A stretch of 64,000 bases of DNA from Clitopilus passeckerianus. Lineage: Eukaryota > Basidiomycota > Agaricomycetes > Agaricales > Entolomataceae. Every line of letters begins with the position of its first letter. The stretch's first letter is position 1. This document shows positions 34,800-45,676 of this stretch, one piece after another. The notes under the pieces are model-generated. The model saw only the letters and a program-made list of their open reading frames with translations. It had not been told where the DNA came from and did no database searches. Made by a program: the position numbers and the translations under genes. Location: contig CALYLX010000093.1 in NCBI GenBank assembly GCA_944990035.1, positions 124,001 to 188,000 on the forward strand, given 5' to 3'.

Positions 34800-35189
34800 A
34801 TGAAAGTACTCTCCACTGCGCTCCTCGTCGCTACGCTCTCCTCCTTGGTTGTTGCCGTTGCCTTACCATCTGAAGGGGTAAGTCACCACATATCCAGTCT
34901 TCTCTATACCTTACCACTCCGCTGACCTGCCTGTCAATAGGGCGGAAACCCAGTTCTGGGTGGTGCGGACACCGACACTAAGTACAAGGATCATGTCCGG
35001 GCCGGCCGTGCTCTGGAGAACGCAGACACCGATACCAAGTACAAAGATCACGTTTGGGCTGGCCGTGCCCTAGAGAATGCAGACACCGACACCAAGTACA
35101 AGGACCATGTCTGGGCTGGCCGATCTCTGGAGAGCGCAGATACGGACACCAAATACAAGGATCACGTTTGGGCTGGCCGCGCTGTATAG
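34800..35189 (+). CDS. KEP-E: secreted precursor with four near-identical 19-residue repeats
   Basis: Exon 1 codes MKVLSTALLVATLSSLVVAV, a signal peptide; an intron follows EG. Exon 2 codes four copies of ADTDTKYKDHVWAGRALEN. The Asp-Trp spacing is seven. In the first copy Trp is replaced by Arg (HVRAGRA). No dibasic site lies between units; only GR-ALE/SLE occurs, so processing, if any, would be at a single Arg. The high DNA identity between units points to recent expansion. Ends GRAV. Confidence 0.78.
34952..35186 (+). repeat. four tandem 57-bp coding repeats in KEP-E
   Basis: Units encode 19 residues each and differ mainly at third codon positions, such as GACACCGACACTAAGTACAA and GACACCGATACCAAGTACAA. 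Confidence 0.8.
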
Positions 35190-35541
35190 AGGGCTCATAG
35201 AGTAAGCGCGTAATTTTTCTTTACTCTGAAGTGCCTGCTGACACTCTTCCTCAGAGATGTCGAGAACACTTCACTAGATTTATTGTAAATTACGCTTGAA
35301 TTACGAATCTGATTGCCAGTCTGTACATGTATTTCCGAGATCGGTCTCCAGGACCATCAACCTGATAGTTCTATTCATTGCCAAAATCTCGGGCTGTCAT
35401 TCTTGACACCGAGTTGAAAAGCTGCCACATTTACCTGTCAGGAAACAAAAGGACGTCTGCGAATATTCTCTGAGTGAATAAGATACGAGATCTAATCAGA
35501 GGCTCAGATATACCCCTCGGTGGAGGTGTCAACACCTTCGC

Positions 35542-35548
35542 TATAAAG
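35542..35548 (+). promoter_or_regulatory. TATA box of KEP-F
   Basis: TATAAAG lies 50 bases upstream of the KEP-F ATG. Confidence 0.55.
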
Positions 35549-35598
35549 GGCGCCTTAGAATCCATATCACATCTCGATATCTTAGTGAGAATTCGAGA

Positions 35599-35886
35599 AT
35601 GAAGATCATCCCAATCGTCTCTCTTGCCCTCGCATGGGTTATATCAGCTGCACCAGTCCCCGGTAGCCAGGTAAACTACGTTGCATTCCAGATAGGGTAT
35701 GATGGTTTACCGATGGTATAGATTCGTGCTGTACAAGGCGCAGAGACTGACCTTTTGTTCCTCTTCAATCAGCATTGGGCAACAGAGCCGGACAAGGATC
35801 GAGTTGCCAGGAGTTCAGAGGCAGACACTGACCTAGTCGATGCCATCGACGTATGGCACGGATCTGGAACTGATAAATTGAGCTGA
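35599..35886 (+). CDS. KEP-F: small secreted precursor with two cores
   Basis: Exon 1 codes MKIIPIVSLALAWVISAAP, a signal peptide, and PGSQ before an intron. Exon 2 codes ETDLLFLFNQHW (eight residues between Asp and Trp), a spacer with DKDRVARSS and ADTDLVDAIDVWHGSG (seven). These two cores closely match the last part of KEP-A (TDNLFLFNQAW and ADTDLADATGTWHGSQ). The protein is only about 75 aa. It ends TDKLS. No other domain. Confidence 0.7.
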
Positions 35887-36852
35887 GGTGCTGTTTACGC
35901 TTGTGCAAGCTGATTGTGCGTGTCACAGTACTGCCTATTTTTGAACGAATTATGACTGAGAAAGCATGCAGAACTATCCCGAGGATGGAGGGTGGTACTT
36001 GCATTCCTGGGGTATAGAGAACCACATTTTCTGTTGAATAAAATTTAGCTTTTACATGTCGAAAATCTTTTCCACCCTGCACATAGGTTAATCGCTTGGT
36101 TCAATTGATTTGGGCTCATGGCGTCAGCGAGGGACCCAGTCGGTTTTCGAATTCAAAGTCAGAGTCTGGACAGTGGAGATAGCCGGATGTCGGCAGCTTC
36201 GGCCATCATCTCAATGACGTATGCCAATGAGCCGTGCACAACTTGTGGTTACGTCAGTCCTTTGAATTCCACGATTGAATACTCTCCGAAGTGACCATGT
36301 GGACTTGAAGGCCACACAGATAATGATGTACCCTACTACCTTCTGACACCACGGATCCCAGGAATTCTATGGACACTCGGCTCCTGCTGAAACTCTCTGA
36401 CTAGTAGCTCTCGTCTCCTTTTGGCTAACAGATCACGATGCGTTTCTTGCAACTCGATCCGCTAGTCCATCCTATAACGAAGGTTTGCCCGGGCCTAACA
36501 GAGGGCTTTGAGCCTGATCTTCGGCTCTACTCTACTATTAGCTATCAAGAAGCCATGAGATAGCAACGTAAGATGACGATGTCTCTCCTGCCAACGGCAC
36601 AAAGGTGCTTGGTCAGTCACAAACGCGGGTGGGCGTCTTCAGGGACGCTATCTGTCGAGCTTGAACGCCCGTGCCGCTCTATCTGCTCGACTTGGACAAC
36701 TTGAGCTGGGTAACCCCACAACAATTGAGATGGACCATCTGGTCGTGTCAAAATGTATGGCAAAACTCAGTCGGTCACCTGTTCTACAGTCGAATAGAAA
36801 AAGGTATTTACCTCTTGATAGCCTTGGCTCGCAACCCTAAGTTCTTTTCCAG
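35887..36852. other. intergenic region
   Basis: About 970 bases without a supported gene; a short minus-strand frame at 35765-36082 is antisense to KEP-F and has no support. Confidence 0.4.
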
Positions 36853-37280
36853 ATGAAGCACACTGCCGCTGTTATCATTTTTTTCACCGTCCCCTTCTTT
36901 ATCGCCGCTGCTCCTGCTCCGGCGGAAGAGGTTGGTACTCGCCCCACTGTTCCATTGGTAGGACCATTCTAATCACATACTCAGGCTGCACGAGGTCTCG
37001 AGGCTGCTGATACCGACCTCGGATATGGCAGCGCTCATTGGACTGTCAATCAGAAGCGGAGCGTAGTCGCGGCTCTCGATAACGCAGATACTGATAGAAA
37101 TGGCGACGATAAATACTGGGTCAAACACAAGGAACGGTCTACTGCGAGTGCTGAGACTGATCAGGCGTTCGACTTCAGTTGGTCTGATGGACAGTGGAAA
37201 AAAGTTGTGCGTATAATTGTGCGCTGCTTTGTGTATTCTCTAAGCTATCTTTCCAGAGTGATTATCGCCGCAGTGAATGA
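36853..37280 (+). CDS. KEP-G: secreted precursor with three different cores
   Basis: Signal peptide MKHTAAVIIFFTVPFFIAAAP, intron after EE, then a repeat exon with ADTDLGYGSAHW, ADTDRNGDDKYW and AETDQAFDFSW. Spacings from Asp to Trp are seven, seven and six. Candidate processing sites are NQKR, HKER and a final DYRR in a small last exon that ends SDYRRSE. All three cores differ, so this gene would yield three distinct peptides. Spacing and basic sites match KEP-A to KEP-F. Confidence 0.72.
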
Positions 37281-38514
37281 GATGTCGAGTCATGTCGGTT
37301 GTAATTTCCATGGTTGACTATACATCCGTGGCTGTAGAACACCAAGCACGAAATAGCTCTGTTGCTGACTGATCACCGTTGTAAATTGAAGCCAATGCCC
37401 GAATTCAGTGAAAACGTTAATATCTTTTTCGAGATTATCGAGACCAGTTTGAGCCACTTGAGCTCCCCGCTATGAGCGTGTTTGTATGACAGAAGCACGA
37501 CTGCTGAGAATATGCGGGCCGCCGGTAATTACCCCATGCATGAGTTGGATAGGTATTTCCTCGGAGTCGTTCCAACTAAATTCTAGCCCCCAACTCAGAG
37601 CTAACTTATCTGCCGACGCCTGGCCACCCGCCATGATACTGAACTATCTGCTAGTGAACCCGACTCCACTTTTGACGTTCTCATCACCATAAATTCTGCA
37701 ACAAATACTACATTCTGTGCCTGATAGATACAATGTGCCGGACATACCCACATGATGAGGGTGAAGATACTGGACTCTTGTGAACTCGTAGCAAACTCTT
37801 GACATTGTCTTGTTCCTCTTCGTTTAATCGATCGGCCGACCAGGCTGATGCAACCAGCTACTACTACGGATGGCTTCAATTCATTCTTCGAACTTGGAAT
37901 CGTCTTATCTTATATGACAAGACCACTTGCGTTGTATGAGGAGATACGACGGTTGAAGCTTGAAGCTTCGACCGCACCCTCTTAGAATACCGAATCTTGC
38001 CAGAGAATCTACGAGTTAGGGTACATGCTCTTGTTACAGTTGTGGCCATGTCTTGCTTCACTGTGTTCTCTAACTGTTCAACGGGAAGCTGATCAATGGC
38101 CACACGTTATTTTCACGTCGCACTGGGGAAGCGTACACGACCTAAGCACAGGGTCCAGGCGATCTAGCACAATTTTGCCAAGCATTGTGAATAATATTGA
38201 TCAAGATATTTGGAAGTCTATCATTATTAACAGCCCGGCAGATGCGCCGACGGGATATTTTTAGATTTGACGGCTTTCCGGCTTGTCAGGAACGCAACTC
38301 CTGCATTCTGACGTCTTTGAGCCGGTTTACGTCCTTCAATTTACTAGGCCTCAACTCATTGCACGGTTATCGTCTGTTAACAAATGCTGCATGTGAGAAC
38401 GAGACCACCTGGTGAAGTCAAAGAATGACAGCACACAGATACTCGTGGATACTCTGGAACGGACGTGAAATGACTTGAACACCCTTTTTTGCTCCTCAGA
38501 GATCTATAAAGGTG
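37281..38514. other. intergenic region
   Basis: About 1.2 kb with several short frames on both strands but no signal peptide, (T/S)-D-x-W repeat or known domain. Confidence 0.4.
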
Positions 38515-38520
38515 GTTCGA
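38515..38520 (+). promoter_or_regulatory. TATA box of KEP-H
   Basis: TATAAA lies 55 bases upstream of the KEP-H start codon. Confidence 0.55.
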
Positions 38521-38575
38521 AATTTACCATTGGAAACATTCCTCAGTTCTAACACTACTTGTGAATACGTTTGAC

Positions 38576-39982
38576 ATGAAGCTCTCTGCTGCTTTTGTCC
38601 TTGCCGCTCTCTCTGCTCTCACCGTCGCTGCCCCAGCTTCGGAGGTGCGTTTGTTCGTCCCCCGTAATTATTCTCGTCCTTGACCATTACTGTCCACCAT
38701 AGTACTCACCCCCCGATACCGATATTACTTTCACAATCAGCCGCGCCGCCAATGCTACTAAATGGCAAGTCAGCGTAAGTGCCCGTCTTTGGACCGATAA
38801 CGGATGCAAAACTGAAGCTCAATTCACAGCGAGATCTTGAAGAGATCAAGCGTGCTGTCGAGGGTACCGCTGACACGGATATCACGTTCACTATCAGCCG
38901 CGCTTCTAGCGCTTCTACATGGAAGGTCAACGTGAGTGACTGGTTTATGAACACCGTTCTTTCAAAGTCTTACCCAACGCACAGCAAGCTAGAGATGTCG
39001 ACGAGCTTCATGACATCCTCAGGCGTGCCACCGATGGCACAGCTGACACCGATATTACTTTCAGCTTCAAGAGGGTCTCCGATCCCGCTGTAATCAAGTG
39101 GAAGGTTAAGGTGGGTAACTCTGCTTGATTAGAGAAGAACATCAAAGTGAACATATCCAAATATTTGTAGGCTCCTGAAGCTCGCAGGGATATCCTCGAA
39201 CGCAGCGAGGCCAATACCGACATTACCTTCAACTTTAAAGAGGCTGATACCGACTCTGATAAACCTGCTGCTATCAAGTGGAAGACCAAGGCGAGTGGTC
39301 CCTCCATCTTTGATAGAAACTGGCATTGACGGACACGAAGGCTCCCGACGCTCGTCGCGAGATTGACGGACGCAGCGAGGCCAATACCGACATTACCTTT
39401 AACTTTAAGGAGGCTGATGGGGAGAAACCTGCTGCTATCAAATGGAAAACGAAGGTTAGCTACGTTTCCGAAAGAGATGGTCGGAGTATTAATCATCAGG
39501 TAGGCGCCTGAGGAAAGTCGAGACCTCGAGGAGCGTGGCGAGGCCAATACCGATATCACCTTTTCCTTCAGAAAGGCTGAGAGCGACGGAGCTCGCCCTG
39601 CATGGGGTGTCAGTGTAAGTTACTTGCGTACTCTTGACATGTTAGGGCACGGGTTCTCATGTTCTATAGGCAAATCGCCGTGATATCAAAGAGCGAGGCG
39701 AGGCAAACACAGATATTACCTTCTCCTTCAGGAAAGCTGAAAGCGATGGAGCTCGCCCTGCATGGGATGTTAGTGTAAGTTACTTGCGTATTCTTGACGT
39801 GGGAGGGCATGAGCTCACAAATACTACAGGCGAATCGCCGTGATATCGAAGAACGTTCCACTGCGGATACCGATATTACCTTCACCATCAGCTCCCAGCC
39901 CAGCACTGGCAAATGGAGGTGCTGCGTAAGTATTCATGTTTGATCCACCTTGTGCTTCGCTGACCTTGCTACATAGTCTTAA
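38576..39982 (+). CDS. KEP-H: secreted precursor with eight repeats, one repeat per exon
   Basis: Signal peptide MKLSAAFVLAALSALTVAAP in exon 1. Eight further exons each carry one unit, starting with charged spacer such as RDLEEIKRAVEG, ANRRDIKERGE or APDARREIDGRSE. Each unit has a core opening TDITF: TDITFTISRAANATKW, TDITFTISRASSASTW, TDITFSFKRVSD, TDITFNFKEAD (twice), TDITFSFRKAESDGA (twice) and TDITFTISSQPSTGKW. Each unit ends with Trp near its 3' splice site. Asp-Trp distance is longer than in KEP-A to KEP-G (13 to about 19). Basic sites are RR and KR. A tiny last exon adds Ser and stop. One intron donor appears to be GC (AAG-GCGAGT at about 39290). Exon-wise duplication clearly built this gene. 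Confidence 0.78.
38700..39930 (+). repeat. exon-sized tandem repeats in KEP-H
   Basis: The exon plus its flanking intron is the repeating unit. The last three introns share GTAAGTTACTTGCGTA or close variants, showing that introns were duplicated together with exons. Confidence 0.75.
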
Positions 39983-40309
39983 AGCGGCATATCTCCGTGA
40001 CTACTGAGTCGGAATTCCTGATGGTGCTCGACTCGATTATTGCAGGAAAGGTCATACTGCCTCTGTAAATATTTCCGAACATGGCCTTTGTGTAGTCATA
40101 AACCCCAGAAGTTTTGATAGCTGAAATCAATTATACGGATTGAATTCGAATCGCATTATCCTGCGCTTGCAATCTAGGCCCTTGGGAACAGGGATAGATG
40201 TTGACACTGACCCGCTTATGATCATAGACTCCCGGTCAATGACCGGAGTTGCAAATGTGATTCTCATGAGTTGAGTGAGTACATGTTCTATTATGGGACT
40301 TTAAAAAGC

Positions 40310-42479
40310 TTAGAAGCTCGCCAAATCCTCTGCAGCCGTCCACGCGCGGATAGCTTCAACCGCGCCCTGTGACCTCGGGGTAATCTCGCATTGGAAGGGA
40401 ATCGGAGACCTGTAAGAACGCTACGTGAGTTTAGGGGAGACCATACAAGGAGTGAACCCGTACCGAGCTAGCCCTTCCACCCGGCCCTCCGCTGGCTCAA
40501 TAGTCTGGCCGTCAGGACCCTTCTTCTTGGAGAAGTCAAAGTTCGAAAGGAGCGTAGCAGCTGTGATCATCAAGGTTGAGAGCGCAACGTGGCGTCCGGG
40601 GCATATTCTGAATCCACTGTAAGGAATATGTCCAGCAACACGGAGTAGGAACTAACCTCCTTCCGAAACCAAACACGATATCCAACGAGCTGAGGGCTTC
40701 TTCGTCGATCTTGCCATCTTTGAGGAAACGCTCTGGTTTGAATTCGTGAGGGTCAAGGAAGTCTTCTTCATTGGATAACAAGGCGCTACAAGCAAATATG
40801 TCAGTGGTTGTGTGCCGCAATAGACTCCATTCATACCCCTGGTTAGCGATGACTACTGAGCCCTTTGGAATACGATATCCTTCGTATACATCATCATCTG
40901 TGACAGCATGGGGAACACCTAGAGAGGTCGGCCATTAATAACCCAATGATCCTTTCATCCAGAGGAGCCGACATACCCAGAGCTGTGACTGGTTTCCATC
41001 TCAAGGGGGAAACGTATCAGCACGAGTTGATTTGTGTCGGGGGGAGGTAGCTTACCGTAGGACTTCCATTATCAAGGCAGTCAAATACGGGAGTGAGAGG
41101 ATCTCTGAATGATCTGGGAACTTGCCATGGCCGTGAAGTGCGCTGTCTAGTTCCTCTTGTGCCTTCTTCTGTGCTCTGGGATATTTCACTAGGGCTAGGC
41201 ATAATACGAATAGGCTGGCCGTGATCGTGTCGACGCCGGCTAAAACAGTCTGGGTGATCAGAAAAGTTGCACTGCACGAAGTGAAAGACCGTACCAAGAT
41301 AAACCATGCCTGCCATGCTCCTTAACCGATCAAGGTCGGCCACATCATGATCTCCTTTCTGTTCAATGTCTTCGATACCAGAAGAGACAAAAGATGGCAG
41401 TGCATCCCCTGATTTCTACGTCAGATGAGTCTTAGTTAGGTCCGTTTTAATCACCACAAAGTGACAAGACTAACCAGAAGCTCCTGTGCGGCCTCAAATG
41501 GTACCTCCATAACCCTCGTAGATAGATCTTTATGGTAGGCTGCAGTCTTCTTGAATTTGATGCCTGGGAACCAAGAGGGGAGGTGCCTCGCAGCAGGCCA
41601 AATATCGGGTAGGAATGGGCCCTCCAACGCAAGCATCGATAGCTCGCGGGCGCCCTCTTCGACAAGGCGGACATATGGGTCGTCCTCAGAACGGACTTTG
41701 ATCCCGTATGCGGAGGTGATTAAGATAGCCCCAGCCATGCTAACAATCATCAGTACGTAACTTGGGTCGGGATAGACCCTTAACTCACTGTCGGAGGTGG
41801 TCAAAAAATTTGTCGGGGGTTTCGATAAGATGGTTTAGGAGTCGACGAGCGTGGTAGAGTTCTTTAGGGTAGTGAATCTTTCCATCGATTCCCATGTGCT
41901 TCTGGAAAGCCCTGCGTCGGTCCCTCCATTTGTCCCCGTATTGATTCAGAGCAAACGCCCAGCCCCAGCCACATCTGTAAAATAAAGAGATATAGTGGGG
42001 TCGCTTCAAAAGTCCGAAGTTACTCACAGTTCTGGCACCATGATGGTGCCCGGTCTGAATAGTGAATGTCAACTGTACGCTCGTGAGTAGGTACTCGTCG
42101 AATACCCACCGACTGGAATAGATGCCAGACCGTTTCTCTAGTAGTTCACGGGCTGTTTTGAGGGAACTTAGGACGACAATCGATTGACCCAGAGTCCCGA
42201 GGTGAATGATATCGGAGTCTAGAAAACGAATTTGGGTCAACTCGTATTCGCATAGGTTCAGTACAATAAGTTACCAGCTTGTCTGGCTATCTCAGCGAAA
42301 ATCTCGTGGTCAAGCTTGGTAGGCATGTTCAGGAGATTGTCAATGATTGGGAGCTTCTTGGGTCCAGGAGGAAGTTTCTGGACTGCTCTCCACCAGCTGA
42401 GCAGCCGTAGCAGTCCATAAACGCCAGCCAGGGTAGCGCATAGCACTGGTGTCGAGGAAGATGGTATTGTTCCAGTCAT
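40310..42479 (-). CDS. cytochrome P450 (P450-2), paralogue of P450-1
   Basis: Starts MTGTIPSSSTPVLCATLAGV (an in-frame ATG lies four codons upstream). Membrane anchor, then LPPGPKKLPIIDNLLNMPTK. I-helix AGVDTITASLF, ExxR in MEVLRWKP, PERF in FKPERFLKDGKIDEEA, and heme loop FGFGRR joined by splicing to GFRICPGRHVAL. The C-terminus is GAVEAIRAWTAAEDLASF. Exon structure and many segments match P450-1, for example LPSWFPGIKFKKTA and GPDGQTIEP. It lies 330 bases from the end of KEP-H and is transcribed toward it. Substrate unknown; modification of a peptide or small lipid product is possible. Confidence 0.9.
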
Positions 42480-43147
42480 ATATTGGGGCAAAGATTCAAG
42501 GCAGACTTTGAACCACTAGTGCTGTGTTATATGGCAGCTTCAAGCGGGCGCATAAAGATGCTTGCTTCCTGCTTCTGGGGGTTCTGTAAGGCATTCTGAC
42601 CTGGGGTGGGATGAACGCGTCAGAACTTAACCATTAATGGTGGGTTAGATCCCGAGTCTCCAACATGGCGATGAAGGCGAAGCTGACATGTCTTGTTCTC
42701 AAATGTGGCTCAAATGCGAGCTTTGAAATTTGATGGCGTGGGCTTGCAGTCGATAAAGCTTGTGCGGGCACCAAACACTTGATGTGAGTACTGTAAGGCT
42801 CTATCTGTGCTCTTGTCGAGTTCTTGGAAGCGGAAGCAAATATTGACTGTGCCGTTGCGAACTTGACGTTTAGGCTTTCCTGGTGGTGGCAGTGGCAGGT
42901 CAGGGCCATCCGAAACGCCTTAAGTCCAGTCTATTTGGTTTAGACCGATTTAACAAACAAAGCCCCCTCGGCTCCTGCTCCGATTCCGAAAAACGCTGGA
43001 TTTGGCTGGGTCACCGTGGCCTGGACGACCGTCAGCGCGGCCTACGATGGTTTATCGTCGCCAACACTGACCTGTCCACCGTCGAGGGCATCGAGGTGGT
43101 ATCTCAAGTGCTGGTGCAAGCAACTTAGCTGGTTCTCACAATTGTGA
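42480..43147. other. divergent intergenic region
   Basis: About 670 bases between the starts of P450-2 (-) and the GT90 gene (+). No supported coding sequence. Confidence 0.5.
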
Positions 43148-45356
43148 ATGTCGCCGCTACGGTCTAGAAATTTCAGGCGCAGATTCGCCATTTGCCTCGT
43201 CGTCGTTGCACTCATTCTTTACGCCCACCGAAGTCTTTCGGCGTCTCTTACGAATCTCAAGCTTCGCCTTACTCCAGATGTACAACAAGACGATGAGGAT
43301 CCTTCCCTAGATGAAATAGAAGACAAGGACCCACCCACACCAATCCAGACGCCCTTTTGTACACTTCCTGCCCAAGCAACTGCAGACCTAGAGGAGCTTG
43401 ATGAGGAATTGCCAGAACTTCCACATACCTGGAACTCAGATGGACTACTCGTAGTCAACCCGGACAGCACGACGCACCCAATTCTGGAGCTGATAGAGAA
43501 AGCCGAAGCGGAATGGCAGGCGAAGCAAGACAAGGCTAGCAAAACTCTTGACGATGCAGTCACTGAGTATAAACGAAGATACGGCAGGAAACCACCTCTT
43601 GGATTTGATGACTGGTGAGACCTTCGTTGTTTTAGTTCATTTACCCACCTAATACGAGTCTAGGTGGGATTACGCCCAAGAAAACAATGTTCTCCTGCCG
43701 GATGAATACGATACCATCAACCGTGAACTAGAACCTTTCTGGGCCATCTCCCCGACAGACCTCGCGCGCATACAGCGAGAACAAGAAAATACCCCAGATT
43801 CATTTACCCTTGCGAAGAACGATACCCACGACTCTCATCTTGCAGCTAAGGCATTTTCAGACCCAGTAAACTGGAAAGAAAAATCTTTGTTACGAGGATT
43901 GGACGAGATCATCAATCTCCTAGCTCCCATAGAGGACGCGTTGCAGCCGTTCAGGGCGACTTTTTCGCCTCATGACAATCCCAACCAACTGGCGGATTGG
44001 AACCTTAGAAAATTGCTGCTCAACACTGCTAAAGCAGGCGAATGTATGCACCTTCTTTCGCAACATTGTTCATGAAACTAACTGCCTCGCGCCTAGATAT
44101 CGACTTGAGCAAACTCGACGAGCCGAGGAATATTGGCTTCTCTTCCACATGCCCACCCAACTCTCCAGGCCGGCCGAAGGACCTAGATGCACCAATTGAC
44201 CAAACTGTACGCCCCGCACCCAGGACCTCTCCGAAGATGTTCATCCATAATCACCGCTTGTCAATGGACCCGTGTCAGCACCCCTCCATATTTTACCATC
44301 ATTCCCAATATGTTGCACACGATCTCTCTCCAGTCCCACCACTTCCCGCCTCCAAACTCTTCCCAAAATTCTCATACTGCACCACCCCTCTGTTCTTTGA
44401 TGTCCAAACGCCGGGATTCATATCTTGGGTCGACGAAGTCAATCCGAGGGAGAATGATCTGGAGTGGGAGAACAAGACAGATCATAGGCTGTATTGGAGA
44501 GGCAGCAACACTGGGATGAACGCCGATGAACGTACCAGATGGAGGCACTCGCAGAGGTTCAGGCTCGCGAATCTGGGCCAGACTGTTGACGGCAATACGA
44601 CAGTTCTCCTTCCCAGAAACGAGACCAGGAGCCAGCGTCAAAAGTTGGGCAATGGGACGTCGATCAGGAATTCTCTGTTAAACCCTGCCATCTTCGACGC
44701 CCAGTTGACAGGACACCCGCTTGGGTGCGCTGATGATTATTGCGGGCAGATGAAGAAGGAGTATGAGTGGTTGTCTCCCGTTGATGCGCACGGAGAGGCG
44801 GCAGGCAGACATAAGTATGTCGTTGATGTAGGTGTTGCTATCTCGGCTATATTTCTTGGGCTGATCATGGACGTTTTCGGTGGCACAGGTGGACGGTAAT
44901 GGATGGTCAAGCAGATTCAAGCGATTGATGACAAGTAATGCTCTCGTATTCAAAGCTACCGCATATCCTGAATGGTACTTCTGCTAACTTTTGTATCCAA
45001 GTTCTTTATCGCTTATCCCATCTCTCCTCCAGGTGGTTGGACTGCTCCCAGGCCTGGGTCCATTACGTCCCTATCCAAGTGGACTACTCTGATCTATACG
45101 ACACATATCTCTTCTTCCGCGGAGGATTGTATGGCGAGGGCAACCACGATGAATTGGCGAAGAAGATTGCATATGCGGGCCGGCAGTGGAGCAAGTCGTC
45201 TTGGAGAAAGGAGGACATGACTGTATATTTCTTTAGGTGAGTCCGACTAGCTGGGTGCAGTTGTTTGGTGTGTTAACCTTGTTGTTCTACAGGCTACTTC
45301 TGGAGTATGCAAGGCTTATGAGCCCAGATCGGGAGGCCATGTCATACGATGGATGA
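43148..45356 (+). CDS. GT90 (CAP10-like) glycosyltransferase, beta-1,2-xylosyltransferase type
   Basis: Type II membrane topology: a basic start RSRNFRRRF, then the membrane segment [17 protein letters not shown] and a long acidic stem. After several short introns the catalytic part shows [49 protein letters not shown] (after splicing) and [16 protein letters not shown], as in the Cryptococcus CAP10/CXT1 family that adds xylose to mannose in the Golgi. The gene ends DREAMSYDG. Exon joins near 43616, 44045, 44828, 44935 and 45239 have good GT-AG ends. Probably involved in wall or glycolipid glycan synthesis; donor sugar is family-based. Confidence 0.88.
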
Positions 45357-45676
45357 GGATTCTTGGAAGAATACGCTATGGTTTGCAGTGATGTTATTTT
45401 GCGCCGTCGGATACATCCTCGGGCTTATTGGGATGTTCGAGACTTTAAGAAGACCTGGGATAGATGTTATGCAACATCAGCGCCAGCGGGACAGGCGGCA
45501 TAGCTCCTCGCACGCGCATTCCTTACACTAAATGTAGTTTCTCCTGCGCCCGAAATACGTTTAATACTGGGTATCTTTCTACCTATGAGATATATCATTA
45601 TCGTAAGAGTGTATAAATGTGTCTACCTGATCAATTAGAGATTACGCCCATTCATCAATGGATCGTCAGTAAATTC

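Noticed and set aside
34952..35186. Gly-Arg in HVWAGR as a peptide amidation signal
   Set aside because: Fungi are not known to make amidated neuropeptide-like products by this route, and other genes of the family lack the Gly-Arg.
28817..39982. Basidiomycete lipopeptide pheromone precursors
   Set aside because: Those are small cytosolic proteins ending in a CAAX motif; the KEP proteins have signal peptides and no CAAX end, and no pheromone receptor is nearby.
45349..45531. A small membrane-protein frame overlapping the end of the GT90 gene
   Set aside because: It overlaps the GT90 stop in another frame; without cDNA it is more likely 3' untranslated sequence.
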